64,000 nucleotides of DNA from Simiduia agarivorans SA1 = DSM 21679 (lineage in GTDB: Bacteria > Pseudomonadota > Gammaproteobacteria > Pseudomonadales > Cellvibrionaceae), in the NCBI RefSeq assembly GCF_000305785.2, contig NC_018868.3, positions 4,014,270 to 4,078,269 on the forward strand, in the 5' to 3' direction. The notes under the pieces were generated by a model that was given only the letters and a program-made list of their open reading frames with translations, did no database searches and was not told the DNA's origin. Of this stretch, positions 53,960-63,949 are shown one piece after another; the first letter of the stretch is position 1; each line of letters begins with the position of its first letter. The position numbers and the translations under genes were made by a program.

Positions 53960-54688
53960 ATGGCTAGTTGGCGGGTACTGACTCGGTCACTGGTATTGCT
54001 GATGGCAATGTCTGCCCTGTCGGCAGGGGCAAATGAAACGGCCACCGAGGTTGACCCGTGGGAAGGTTTCAACCGCGCTATGTTCAGCTTCAACACCGGG
54101 CTGGACGATTACATTATGCGCCCGCTGGCCAAGGGCTACCGCGCCGTGCTGCCCGATCCGGTTGAAACCGGTGTCGATAATGTGTTCCTGAATCTGCGCG
54201 AAATCACCAACGTATTCAACGATATTCTGCAGTGGAAATGGGACAAGGCTGCCAATGATACGGCGCGCTTCCTGATCAATACCACCGTGGGGGTGGCGGG
54301 CGTTTTTGACGTGGCCGGACACTTTGGTCTGTTGCGGGGCGATGGCGAAGATTTTGGCCAGACTCTGGCTGTGTGGGGGGTAGGACAGGGGCCTTACATG
54401 ATGTTGCCATTCCTGGGCCCATCCACCCTGCGTCGCACCGTTGCTATCCCACTCGACCTGGATACCTTGCCGATTGTGCAAATCAAGGACATTGCCACCC
54501 GCAACTCGGTGTTGGCATTCCGCTTTGTGGCATTGCGGGCGCAATTGTTGCCGTTTGAAGAAACGATTACCGGCGACAGCTATATTTTCATTCGCGATGC
54601 CTACCTGCAGAACCGTCAGTTCCTGATCAATGACGGTGTGGTAGAAGATGACTTCGGCGGTGATTTCGACGAATACGGAGATTATTGA
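53960..54688 (+). CDS. mlaA: MlaA (VacJ)-family protein, lacking a lipobox
   Basis: A 242-residue protein of the MlaA family, which removes misplaced phospholipids from the outer leaflet of the outer membrane. Family segments are plain: DPWEGFNRAMFSFNTGLDDYIMRPLAKGYR, GVDNVFLNLREITNVFNDILQ, FLINTTVGVAGVFDVAGHFGL and GPYMMLPFLGPSTLR. The signal peptide ends SALSAGANE without a Cys, so it cannot be a classical lipoprotein. ATG 53960 has AAGGAG eight bases upstream. The C-terminal tail is acidic (EDDFGGDFDEYGDY). No other mla genes are adjacent. Confidence 0.85.
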   Translation: MASWRVLTRSLVLLMAMSALSAGANETATEVDPWEGFNRAMFSFNTGLDDYIMRPLAKGYRAVLPDPVETGVDNVFLNLREITNVFNDILQWKWDKAANDTARFLINTTVGVAGVFDVAGHFGLLRGDGEDFGQTLAVWGVGQGPYMMLPFLGPSTLRRTVAIPLDLDTLPIVQIKDIATRNSVLAFRFVALRAQLLPFEETITGDSYIFIRDAYLQNRQFLINDGVVEDDFGGDFDEYGDY

Positions 54689-54712
54689 GGAGCGGGTTCT
54701 GTGGGATCAACT

Positions 54713-54785
54713 CTGTGGGAGCGGCTTCCTAGCCGCGAATGGGCTGGCACTGAACCCCTTCGCGGCTAGGAAGCCGCTCCCACAG
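54713..54785. repeat. REP-like pair, perfect 27-bp inverted repeat
   Basis: Arms 54713-54739 and 54759-54785 are perfect inverted repeats (ctgtgggagcggcttcctag core) around 19 bases. Each arm has its own small hairpin (gcggctt/agccgc). It is related to the units at 20351 and 26869. Confidence 0.85.
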
Positions 54786-54854
54786 AAGGCGCGTCCGCTG
54801 AAAAAACCGCTGTAACAGAATCGGATGGTCTACTCGCCGCGCCAACAAGAATCC

Positions 54855-54880
54855 AAAAAAGGGGCCAAGGCCCCTTTTTT
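54855..54880. terminator. Bidirectional terminator between mlaA and PilZ genes
   Basis: Six A, ggggcc (54861-54866), aa, ggcccc (54869-54874), six T. It serves the plus-strand mlaA gene and, read on the other strand, the convergent PilZ gene whose stop it overlaps. Confidence 0.85.
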
Positions 54881-55185
54881 CATCCGATCAGTTCATCGAT
54901 CTCCAGTCCCAGTGTGCAGGTCTCATTCGGACCTGCATGCACTCTGGCCACGTGGGCTTTGGCCCGCAGCATGGGGCTATGGCCGTGACTGGAGCTGAGG
55001 CTGATGGTGAGCTGGGTGCCTACCGGTAACGCTTTGTCGATCTCCACCGCCATGCCGCCACCGCTCAGGTCGCTGCAAAATCCCTGCAATTCGGCATCAT
55101 CCGACGTGTGGATTTCAACGGGGGAATCAATGCGCATCCGGATGAAATTACGTTTTTCACTGTAGGCGCGATTGGCGAGACTCAT
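54880..55185 (-). CDS. Single-domain PilZ protein
   Basis: A 101-residue protein consisting of one PilZ domain with RNFIRMRI (RxxxR) and DLSGGGM (D/NxSxxG), both complete, so c-di-GMP binding is expected. GGAG lies nine bases before the ATG. It is divergent from an HsbR-like response regulator. In pseudomonads the Hsb pathway feeds into c-di-GMP control and motility, so the proximity may be meaningful. Confidence 0.83.
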   Translation of the reverse strand: MSLANRAYSEKRNFIRMRIDSPVEIHTSDDAELQGFCSDLSGGGMAVEIDKALPVGTQLTISLSSSHGHSPMLRAKAHVARVHAGPNETCTLGLEIDELIG

Positions 55186-55524
55186 AACATACTCCCTGCA
55201 TGATAGAGGCGGTGGCCTCGTTTATTATAGTGCACGGGTAAGCATGAGGGGCTTGCCAGTGCCGAGGTGGATGCTTGTCTTGCGGGCGCCTGACTAACCT
55301 CACTAACCTGAGGGGTTGCGGGCCAGAGGGATTGCGGGGCGCCAAGTGTGTTTTTTGCACAACTTGGACAGTAACGATACACCTGAATTCGTGCTTTGCA
55401 CAGCTTGAATCCGGGTGATCTTGGGAGTAGGGTTAGGGGTTTCCCGCTTTCTGAATCGCTGCATTGTGTTCTGGCCATATCCTGGGCCGCCAATGTTTGC
55501 TCTGTGCGAGTTAACTGCGTGGTT
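55186..55524. other. Intergenic region of 339 bases
   Basis: It separates the divergent PilZ and HsbR-like genes and should hold both promoters. The response regulator frame is open upstream to 55396 but without domain resemblance. I see no repeat, RNA gene or clear operator here. Confidence 0.5.
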
Positions 55525-56724
55525 ATGACTACAGCTGAGCAGCGCCGGCTGCTCATCATCGACGATGACGCCATCGTGCGTCAGAGCATAGTGATGTATC
55601 TGGTGGACAGTGGCTTTCACGTGGTGGAAGCCGCCAACGGGCAGGAAGGCCTGAATCTGTTCAGCGAGCTCACGCCCGATCTGGTTCTCACCGATTTGCG
55701 CATGCCGGGCATGGATGGCCTCCAGGTATTGCGTGCTATCCATGAATTCTCGCCTGAAACCCCGGTGATTGTGGTGTCCGGGGCAGGCGTGGTGACCGAT
55801 GTGGTGGAAGCGCTGCGGTTAGGTGCCAGCGATTACCTGATCAAACCCGTGGTCGACATGGAAATGCTGGTCCATGCCATCAATAAATCTCTTGAGCGCC
55901 GCGATTTACTGGCGGATAACCGCCGCTACCGGAGCCAGTTGGAGTCGGTGAACAAAGACCTGCGCGAGCACCTGCGGGTACTGGAGCGCGACCAACAGGC
56001 CGGCCGCCAGGTCCAGCGGCGTTTGTTGCCGCGCCGGCCGCAAACCCGCGGCGAATACCATATTGCTTATCATATAGAGCCCTCCTTGTACCTGAGTGGC
56101 GATTTCATCGATTACGCATTTCTGGGCAATCGTTACCTGGCGTTCTACCTGGCAGATGTGTCGGGTCATGGCGCCAGTTCGGCGTTCGTGACCGTATGGC
56201 TGAAGCATCTGGTGACCCGCCTGGTGCGCGAAGAGGAGCTGTACAACGACGCCAGCAGTTTTGAGCAGGGCCCGGGCTATTTGCTGGAAGTGATCAATCG
56301 CGAGCTGTTGGAAACCAGTCTTGGCCACCATCTCACCCTGTTTACCGGTGTTATCGATACCCATACCCACGAAATGCGTTATGCCATTGCAGGGCACCTG
56401 CCGATGCCGGTGATGGTGACGCCGGATGGTGCCGACTTTTTACCGGGCGAAGGCAAAGCAGTGGGGATTTTCAAAGATGCCGAATGGGCGGTTTTTTCGC
56501 TGAGCCTGCCGCCTCAATTTGCGCTGATCGCGCTGTCCGATGGCATTCTGGAAGTCCTGCCCGAGGGCGATCTGGCGCAAAAAGAAGTTGAATTGTTGCG
56601 CCGGCTGAGTAACATGCCGCGCACTGTTGACGCAGTGTGCCAGACCCTGGGGGTTGGCTCGCTGCAGGAAGCTCCCGACGACATAGCCGTGTTGTCCCTG
56701 TCTCGAGGACTGGAGAGTGCGTGA
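55525..56724 (+). CDS. Response regulator with PP2C/SpoIIE phosphatase domain (HsbR-like)
   Basis: A 399-residue protein: receiver domain (residues about 8-125) with the acidic pair LLIIDDDA, phospho-acceptor Asp in DLVLTDLRMPG and Lys in YLIKPV; a coiled-coil linker; then a SpoIIE-type PP2C phosphatase (DFIDYAFL, FYLADVSGHGASSAFV, ALSDGILEV). It matches Pseudomonas HsbR, which dephosphorylates the anti-anti-sigma factor HsbA. The next gene is such a factor. ATG 55525 precedes the domain directly. No terminal HsbR kinase-like domain is seen beyond the phosphatase. Confidence 0.85.
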   Translation: MTTAEQRRLLIIDDDAIVRQSIVMYLVDSGFHVVEAANGQEGLNLFSELTPDLVLTDLRMPGMDGLQVLRAIHEFSPETPVIVVSGAGVVTDVVEALRLGASDYLIKPVVDMEMLVHAINKSLERRDLLADNRRYRSQLESVNKDLREHLRVLERDQQAGRQVQRRLLPRRPQTRGEYHIAYHIEPSLYLSGDFIDYAFLGNRYLAFYLADVSGHGASSAFVTVWLKHLVTRLVREEELYNDASSFEQGPGYLLEVINRELLETSLGHHLTLFTGVIDTHTHEMRYAIAGHLPMPVMVTPDGADFLPGEGKAVGIFKDAEWAVFSLSLPPQFALIALSDGILEVLPEGDLAQKEVELLRRLSNMPRTVDAVCQTLGVGSLQEAPDDIAVLSLSRGLESA

Positions 56725-57199
56725 AGGCCAGATCCTGGTGGCTGACCACCAGGGTGTCTATGTAATCAAACTCACGGGCGATGTGCGCCTGACCCTGTGT
56801 ATCTCGTTTGATGCCTTTATCGAGCGCATGTTCGGCGATCCGTCATTTGTGTCAGTGGTCTTCGATCTGATCGAAGCGCAGGCCATTGATTCCACCACCT
56901 TGGGCCTGATGGCCAAAATCTCCCTGATGGCGCAGGAGCGTTTCCGGCTGGTGCCTACCCTGGTCAGCAACAATCCCTCTATCGATCGCATTCTTCAAAC
57001 CATGGGATTTTCCGAGATTTTCTGCATCGTCAAAGAAGGCGATGCGGATATCCGGGGCGCGGAAGCCCTGTGTGCAGATTGCGCCGATGAAGGTGAGGTG
57101 AAACAACGGGTGCTGGAGGCGCACAAAATTCTGGTGGGCCTCAATGCCACCAATCAGGAAGCCTTCAAAGACCTGATTGCCAGTCTCGAAGACGACTGA
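56717..57199 (+). CDS. STAS-domain anti-anti-sigma factor (HsbA-like)
   Basis: A 160-residue protein whose STAS domain carries the phosphorylatable Ser in IDSTTLGLMAKIS, preceded by DVRLTLCISFDAF. This closely fits Pseudomonas HsbA, whose phosphorylation state switches it between FlgM binding and activation of a diguanylate cyclase. GTG 56717 overlaps the HsbR-like gene by eight bases, with GGAG in front. A C-terminal extension of about 45 residues (ADCADEGEVKQRVLEAHKIL) contains two Cys. Confidence 0.85.
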   Translation: MREGQILVADHQGVYVIKLTGDVRLTLCISFDAFIERMFGDPSFVSVVFDLIEAQAIDSTTLGLMAKISLMAQERFRLVPTLVSNNPSIDRILQTMGFSEIFCIVKEGDADIRGAEALCADCADEGEVKQRVLEAHKILVGLNATNQEAFKDLIASLEDD

Positions 57200-57631
57200 T
57201 TATTCCCGGGCCAGAACCTTGGCGCGGATAAACTCGCTGTGCGGCAGGTACATTAATTCGGCCAGTTTCCGGATAGTGTGTTCTTCGTAACGATCCAGAT
57301 TGCCATCGGCATAGGCCAGCTGCCACATGGCCAGCACCAGTTCAAACTTCTGCTCTGGCTCGAATTCCGCGTTGATGACCCGGGTAAATTCAAAGTGCGA
57401 GACCGCATCGGATTGCGCCTGCCGGGCCCGTTCGATCATGGCCTTGGTTTCCGCCGGGCTCAGCCCGAATGTGCGCTCGATGGCCCGGCACAGGCTGGCG
57501 GTTTCAGCCTCATCCAGATGGCCGTCGGCCATGCCCACTTCCACCAGCAGCGCAATCGCCGCCAGCTGATGACAGGGTTTGGCTTCGATGGCGGGGGTGT
57601 CGAATAATTGTTTCAGCAGGTCAACAATCAC
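57200..57631 (-). CDS. TerB-like protein
   Basis: A 143-residue helical protein with the TerB (tellurite resistance B / DjlA-like) fold: LAAIALLVEVGMADGHLDEAE, then a repeat-like LVLAMWQLAYADGNLDRYEE. The Asp-rich turns in both halves may bind metal. It overlaps dusA by four bases (ATGA) and is the second gene of that unit. The stop is back-to-back with the HsbA-like gene stop. Function is unclear; no other ter genes are present. Confidence 0.8.
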   Translation of the reverse strand: MIVDLLKQLFDTPAIEAKPCHQLAAIALLVEVGMADGHLDEAETASLCRAIERTFGLSPAETKAMIERARQAQSDAVSHFEFTRVINAEFEPEQKFELVLAMWQLAYADGNLDRYEEHTIRKLAELMYLPHSEFIRAKVLARE

Positions 57632-58605
57632 AGTCGGCTCCGGATAGGTTCGAGCGCGCGGTAAACCAATTCCGCATCGGCGCCGGGCTTGTGGGCCTCG
57701 GCGCTGATAATCCGACGGAATTGCTTGCCGCCGGGCTGGCCATGAAACAGGCCCAACAGGTGACGGGTGATGTGGTGCAATCGCATACCGGCGCTCAGTT
57801 GCTTGTCGATGTAGCCCATCATCTGGTCAATCACGGCCAGGCGATCGATGGTTACCGGGGGCTGGCCGTAAATGGCGGCGTCCACCTCGCTCAGCAGCCA
57901 GGGATTGTGGTAGGCCTCGCGCCCGACCATCACGCCATCCACATGCGCCAATTGGGCCTGGCAATCGGCCAGGGTTTTGAGCCCGCCATTGATAATGATC
58001 TCCAGATCCGGGAATTCCTGTTTCAGTTTGTGTACCCGATCGTAATTGAGCGGCGGAATTTCCCGGTTTTCTTTCGGACTGAGGCCCTTCAGCCAGGCCT
58101 TGCGCGCATGCACGATAAAGGTGACGCACCCGGTGGCGGCGATGGGTGCAACAAAGTCCAGCAAGCCCTGATCATCGTCCATATCATCGATGCCAATGCG
58201 GTGTTTGACCGTCACCGGAATCTGTACCGCATCCTGCATGGCTTTGATGCAGTCGGCCACCAACTGTGGCTGTGCCATCAGGCAGGCGCCAATCATGCCG
58301 TTTTGGACCCGGTCTGACGGGCAGCCGCAATTCAGGTTCACTTCGTCATACCCCCAGCTTTCGGCCATTTGCGCACAGGCGGCCAGTTCCTGCGGGTTGC
58401 TGCCGCCCAGCTGCAATGCAACCGGATGTTCTTCCGGGTTGTAGTTGAGAAAGCGTTCGCGGTCGCCGTGGATCAGTGCGCCGGTGGTGACCATTTCGGT
58501 GTACAAAAACGCCTGCTTGCTCAACAGGCGCCAGAAGTAACGGCAATGGCGATCGGACCACTCCATCATGGGGGCGAGCGAAAATGCGCGTGGACTGATA
58601 GGCAT
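57628..58605 (-). CDS. dusA: tRNA-dihydrouridine(20/20a) synthase DusA
   Basis: A 325-residue flavoenzyme that reduces U20/U20a in the tRNA D-loop. It has the FMN-barrel start FSLAPMMEWSDRHCRYF, catalytic Cys95 in NLNCGCPSDRVQNG, KHRIGIDD, FIVHARKAWLKGLSPKENR (DusA-specific) and NGGLKTL. Length matches the family. It is followed by the overlapping TerB-like gene. Start is ATG 58605. Confidence 0.92.
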   Translation of the reverse strand: MPISPRAFSLAPMMEWSDRHCRYFWRLLSKQAFLYTEMVTTGALIHGDRERFLNYNPEEHPVALQLGGSNPQELAACAQMAESWGYDEVNLNCGCPSDRVQNGMIGACLMAQPQLVADCIKAMQDAVQIPVTVKHRIGIDDMDDDQGLLDFVAPIAATGCVTFIVHARKAWLKGLSPKENREIPPLNYDRVHKLKQEFPDLEIIINGGLKTLADCQAQLAHVDGVMVGREAYHNPWLLSEVDAAIYGQPPVTIDRLAVIDQMMGYIDKQLSAGMRLHHITRHLLGLFHGQPGGKQFRRIISAEAHKPGADAELVYRALEPIRSRL

Positions 58606-58745
58606 ACTAAAGCGGTAAAAATGACTGAGTTAGCGCCCCATTTTACCGTTTCCTACGCCGAAATTGGGAATCTGTGAGGTAGGTGTTTTAAAATACGGGG
58701 TCAACTGGTTAAACTGCGCCGCGTTTCAACCAGCACAACCAATCC

Positions 58746-59267
58746 ATGCAAAGCACCACTATTGCCAGTAAGCCCATGACAACGAGCCCCTCGCGCCCCA
58801 AGGTCCTGAATCACCGGGCCAGCCGAACCGCGGAACAGTTGTATTTTCTGTTTCAGGGCGCTTATCGTCAGGAGGCGCGCTTGATTGGTGTGGGTGCCAG
58901 CGCCTATTTTGCCCCTTTGCAACGCGATGCGGCAGCGATCCGGCTTGCACCCTCACGCATGGTGGGGGTGGAGCAGGGCGGTGAAGTGATTGCCGTAGCC
59001 GAACTGATCGAACCCAGCAGCGCGCAGTCTTATTGCCTGATTCAGGGCTTGGCGGTTGAGCGCAATCATCAGGGCAAGGGCCTGGCCAAACGCGTATTGG
59101 GTGCCGTAATCAATACCTACCATAAAAAGGGTGTTGCACTCCGGGTAAAGACCGCCGTCGCAAACAAACCGGCCCAAAGTCTTTATTCCGCCCTCAAATT
59201 CCGGACTGTCGACCGTGAACAGGCTCACGGTGTCGACATTCTGGTCATGGAGTACCAGGCCGACTGA
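58746..59267 (+). CDS. GNAT-family N-acetyltransferase
   Basis: A 173-residue protein with the GNAT fold: IQGLAVERNHQGKGLAKRVL is motif A with acetyl-CoA-binding Q/RxxGxG as NHQGKGLA, and ANKPAQSLYSALKF is motif B. Substrate unknown. The first ATG (58746) is used; ATG 58776, ten codons later, is an alternative and neither has a clear RBS. Confidence 0.78.
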   Translation: MQSTTIASKPMTTSPSRPKVLNHRASRTAEQLYFLFQGAYRQEARLIGVGASAYFAPLQRDAAAIRLAPSRMVGVEQGGEVIAVAELIEPSSAQSYCLIQGLAVERNHQGKGLAKRVLGAVINTYHKKGVALRVKTAVANKPAQSLYSALKFRTVDREQAHGVDILVMEYQAD

Positions 59268-59467
59268 AGGCCGGTTTTGCTGACCGTTCCGACCACTCTG
59301 GTCAATTTTGCAACCCAAGCTGGTTTCTTTTGCCATTGAGCCGCGAGCGCCATTGCGGGAGTCTATAGTACTTAGGCTCTCCGCCTCTGTGCGCATGGCG
59401 TGCAGGGCAGGGCTGGGTGCAACCCGGAATAAAACCCACGCAACCGTGGCTATAACGAGGAACCTCC

Positions 59468-61615
59468 ATGATTTATTCAGGCAAGGCGATCACTGTACGC
59501 GCGCTGGACAATGGCATAGCGGAGCTGTGTTTTGATCTGGCTGACGACTCCGTCAATAAATTCAACCAACTGACGCTGGCCGAGCTGAAAGATGCCACGG
59601 CGGCTGTGGCGGCTGACAAAAGCATCAAGGGCCTGCTGGTTACCAGTGGCAAAGATTGCTTTATCGTGGGGGCCGACATCACTGAATTTGGCGCCAACTT
59701 CTCCAAGTCCGAAGAAGACATCGCCGCCGAGGTGTTTGAAACCAACAAGATCTTTAATGCGGTGGAAGACCTGCCTATTCCCACCGTGACTGCCATCAAC
59801 GGCGTGGCGCTGGGTGGCGGTCTGGAAATGGCCCTGGCCACCGACTACCGCGTGCTGGCCGAAGGCGTGAAAATCGGCCTGCCGGAAGTGAAGCTGGGCA
59901 TCATGCCGGGCTTTGGTGGTTCTGTTCGTCTGCCGCGCATCATCGGTGCGGATAACGCCATCGAGTGGATTGCCGGCGGTAGCGAGAACCGTGCGGAAAA
60001 AGCCTTTGCCGACGGCGCTGTCGATGCGCTGGTTGCACCGGCATTGCTGCGCGATGCAGCGATCGATTTGCTGAATCGTGCCATCAGCGGCGAGCTGGAT
60101 TACAAAGCCAAGCGCCAGGAAAAACTGGAAAAGCTCAAGATCAACGACATCGAATCCCTGATGGTGTTTGAAACCGCCAAGGGCTTCGTAGCCGGTAAAG
60201 CGGGCAAGCATTACCCTGCGCCGGTAACCGCCGTAAAATCCATGCAGAAAAACTCCACCCTGGGTCGCGACGACGCACTTAAAGTAGAAGCTGCCAGCAT
60301 TGGTAAGCTGGCAAAAACCGGCGCTGCTGCAAGCCTGGTAAGCCTGTTCCTGGGTGACCAGATGCTGATGAAAAAAGGCAAGAAGCAAGCCGCCGGCGCG
60401 AAGAAAATCGAGCAAGGTGCTGTGCTGGGTGCCGGTATCATGGGTGGCGGTATTGCTTACCAGTCGGCCTACAAAGGCACGCCCATCATGATGAAAGACA
60501 TCGCCCAGGCGGGTCTGGATCTGGGCATGGGCGAAGCCGCCAAGCTGTTGTCCAAACTGGTTGAGCGCGGTCGCATGACCACCGACAAAATGGCTAAAGT
60601 ACTGACCGCCATTACGCCGACGCTCAGTTACGAAGGCATCGACAAAGCCGATGTGGTGGTGGAAGCCGTGGTGGAAAACCCCAAGGTCAAACACGCCGTG
60701 TTGGCAGAAGTGGAAGGCAAAATGCGCGCGGATGCCATTCTGTCATCAAACACCTCCACCATTTCTATCGATTATCTGGCGCAGCCACTCAAGCGCCCGG
60801 AAAATTTCTGCGGCATGCACTTCTTTAACCCGGTGCACAAGATGCCATTGGTGGAAGTGATCCGCGGTGCCAAAACCTCCGACACCGCCGTGGCGGCGAC
60901 CGTGGGTTACGCACTGGCCATGGGCAAAAAGCCCGTTGTAGTCCGCGACTGCCCCGGCTTTTTGGTGAACCGCATCCTGTCGCCCTACATGGGCTGCTTT
61001 ATGCAGATGGTTAACGAAGGCGCCGACTTCGTGCAGATCGACAAGGTCATGGAAAAATTCGGCTGGCCCATGGGCCCCGCTTACCTGTGTGACGTGGTGG
61101 GTATCGACACCGGTGTACACGCCGGCGAAACCATGAGCGAAGGCTTCCCCGATCGCATGAAGTACGACTTCAAAACTGCCAGCGAAGTGCTGTACGAGGC
61201 CAAGCGTTTTGGTCAGAAGAACGGCAAAGGCTATTACGCTTACGAGCTGGACAAAAAAGGTCGCCAGAAAAAAGTGGCCGACGAGTCTGTGTGGGCGCTG
61301 TTGAAAGATCATGTGGCACCGCGCAAGGACGTGTCTGATGAGGAAATCACCGAGCGCCTGATGGTCTCCCTGTGTCTGGAAGCGGTTCGCTGCCTGGAAG
61401 ACGGCATTGTGGATTCTGCCACCGAACTGGATATGGCACTCATATACGGCATTGGTTTCCCACCCTTCCTGGGCGGCGCCATCCGTTATATGGAGTCCAT
61501 GGGCCTGGCTAACTTTGTGGCCATCGCCGACAAATACGCGCACCTTGGCGGCTTGTACAAGGTGACCGATCAACTGCGCGCCAAGGCGGAAGCCGGCCAG
61601 AGCTACTTCGCCTAA
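59468..61615 (+). CDS. fadB: Fatty acid oxidation complex subunit alpha (FadB)
   Basis: A 715-residue multifunctional enzyme. The N-terminal crotonase domain ([33 protein letters not shown]) acts as enoyl-CoA hydratase/isomerase. The 3-hydroxyacyl-CoA dehydrogenase part begins at the NAD motif [14 protein letters not shown] (from about residue 321) and has SSNTSTISI and [33 protein letters not shown] precedes the ATG. It forms the fadBA operon with the next gene and carries out central beta-oxidation steps. Confidence 0.94.
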   Translation: MIYSGKAITVRALDNGIAELCFDLADDSVNKFNQLTLAELKDATAAVAADKSIKGLLVTSGKDCFIVGADITEFGANFSKSEEDIAAEVFETNKIFNAVEDLPIPTVTAINGVALGGGLEMALATDYRVLAEGVKIGLPEVKLGIMPGFGGSVRLPRIIGADNAIEWIAGGSENRAEKAFADGAVDALVAPALLRDAAIDLLNRAISGELDYKAKRQEKLEKLKINDIESLMVFETAKGFVAGKAGKHYPAPVTAVKSMQKNSTLGRDDALKVEAASIGKLAKTGAAASLVSLFLGDQMLMKKGKKQAAGAKKIEQGAVLGAGIMGGGIAYQSAYKGTPIMMKDIAQAGLDLGMGEAAKLLSKLVERGRMTTDKMAKVLTAITPTLSYEGIDKADVVVEAVVENPKVKHAVLAEVEGKMRADAILSSNTSTISIDYLAQPLKRPENFCGMHFFNPVHKMPLVEVIRGAKTSDTAVAATVGYALAMGKKPVVVRDCPGFLVNRILSPYMGCFMQMVNEGADFVQIDKVMEKFGWPMGPAYLCDVVGIDTGVHAGETMSEGFPDRMKYDFKTASEVLYEAKRFGQKNGKGYYAYELDKKGRQKKVADESVWALLKDHVAPRKDVSDEEITERLMVSLCLEAVRCLEDGIVDSATELDMALIYGIGFPPFLGGAIRYMESMGLANFVAIADKYAHLGGLYKVTDQLRAKAEAGQSYFA

Positions 61616-62806
<1,191 letters not shown>

Positions 62807-62858
62807 GCACTCAGTAGTCAGTTGCTTCTTCGGTTGTTTAACCCCAACCGTTCTGTTT

Positions 62859-62884
62859 AAACCGGCCTTGTGCCGGTTTTTTTT
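62859..62884 (+). terminator. Rho-independent terminator of fadBA
   Basis: Stem aaaccggc (62859-62866) pairs with gccggttt (62872-62879), followed by a run of eight T in all. Confidence 0.88.
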
Positions 62885-62975
62885 ACCTTCACCGATTTTA
62901 AGTGGGGCATGCGTGGCATTGCCCATAGGCCTTGTATCCATGTCATCCCCAAAACGTCCCAATGATGAACAAACA

Positions 62976-63009
62976 AGGGGGATCCCCCTAGTGTTATCTT
63001 CACTATACT
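62976..63009 (+). promoter_or_regulatory. Palindrome and -10 box upstream of the solute-binding-like gene
   Basis: A 14-bp perfect palindrome, agggggatccccct (62976-62989), lies where a -35 box would be for the TATACT at 63004-63009. This placement is typical of an activator site, for example of a LuxR/NarL-type regulator. The target gene starts at 63071. Confidence 0.45.
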
Positions 63010-63070
63010 GACACCAGTCCAGAAAAATAAATGTTGGTTACAGGGGCCGATTGGAGGGAACCATTAAGTC

Positions 63071-63949
63071 ATGTTTCGGACTATTCGATATGTCGTTTCC
63101 GCATTTAGCGTGCTTATGCCCGCAGTGGCAGTGGCTATGGATGTACTGGTATTGCCCTCGCCTCAAGTGGCCACTGACGCGAGAAATGAATATAAAAACG
63201 CTGTGCTGTTGCGTGCGTTGGAGCTTACACGTCCCGAATTTGGCGATTTTGAGCTGAACTTGAATGGCCCGAAAATGAAACGCCTTCGGGCCCTGTCAGC
63301 CATCCGTACCGGCGAATTGATCAATACGTATTTTTCGGTTGAGAGTCCTGAGTGGGAAGAAAACGCTATTCGCATTGATGTCCCCATACGAAGGGGTATT
63401 GTGAATTATCGGTTGTTACTGGTGCACCGCGATAATGCCAACGTGATTGGCAGTGCAAACTCTGTGCAGGATCTGCGGCGCTTCACCGCTGGCGTGCAAA
63501 GTGATTGGTCAACCAAGGGATTTCTTGAGCGCTATGGTATGCCAACGGTAGCTGGAGAAAGTTACAAAGGGTTATTTGTCATGCTGGCTGAGAAACGCTT
63601 TGATTACCTGCTACGGGGTGTTCATGAAGTTTATCAAGAACTCGAGCATCGGGCAGATGTTCACGCGTCATTGGTGGTCGCGCCAGACATTGCACTCTAC
63701 ATGCCCTTGAGCACTTATACCTATGTATCTCCCGCATCGCCGCGCATCGCCGAGAGACTGACATTGGGTTTGAATCGCATGCTGCAAAGTGGTGAATTGA
63801 ATGCCATGTTCAGGCAATACTTTCAGTCGGCGCTGGACAAGGCTGATTTATGTCAGCGCCGATTGCTGTTTTTCAGCGAGGAAGACAAACAACAACACGT
63901 TAATCGCTCGCTGGCATTTATTGATCCGTGCGAAGCGCAATCAGAATAA
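63071..63949 (+). CDS. Periplasmic solute-binding-like protein (family 3 type)
   Basis: A 292-residue protein with a signal peptide (about 1-22, AVAVA-M). The remainder looks like a diverged bacterial extracellular solute-binding family 3 protein: LLRALELTRPEFGDFEL, IDVPIRRGIVNYRLLLVHRDN, then LRRFTAGVQSDWSTKGFLERYGMP and a late helical segment ending LNAMFRQYF. The amino-acid-binding ligand residues of true transport proteins are not recognisable, and no ABC transporter genes are visible before the window ends. A sensory or signalling role is possible. More AT-rich than its neighbours. Confidence 0.65.
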   Translation: MFRTIRYVVSAFSVLMPAVAVAMDVLVLPSPQVATDARNEYKNAVLLRALELTRPEFGDFELNLNGPKMKRLRALSAIRTGELINTYFSVESPEWEENAIRIDVPIRRGIVNYRLLLVHRDNANVIGSANSVQDLRRFTAGVQSDWSTKGFLERYGMPTVAGESYKGLFVMLAEKRFDYLLRGVHEVYQELEHRADVHASLVVAPDIALYMPLSTYTYVSPASPRIAERLTLGLNRMLQSGELNAMFRQYFQSALDKADLCQRRLLFFSEEDKQQHVNRSLAFIDPCEAQSE

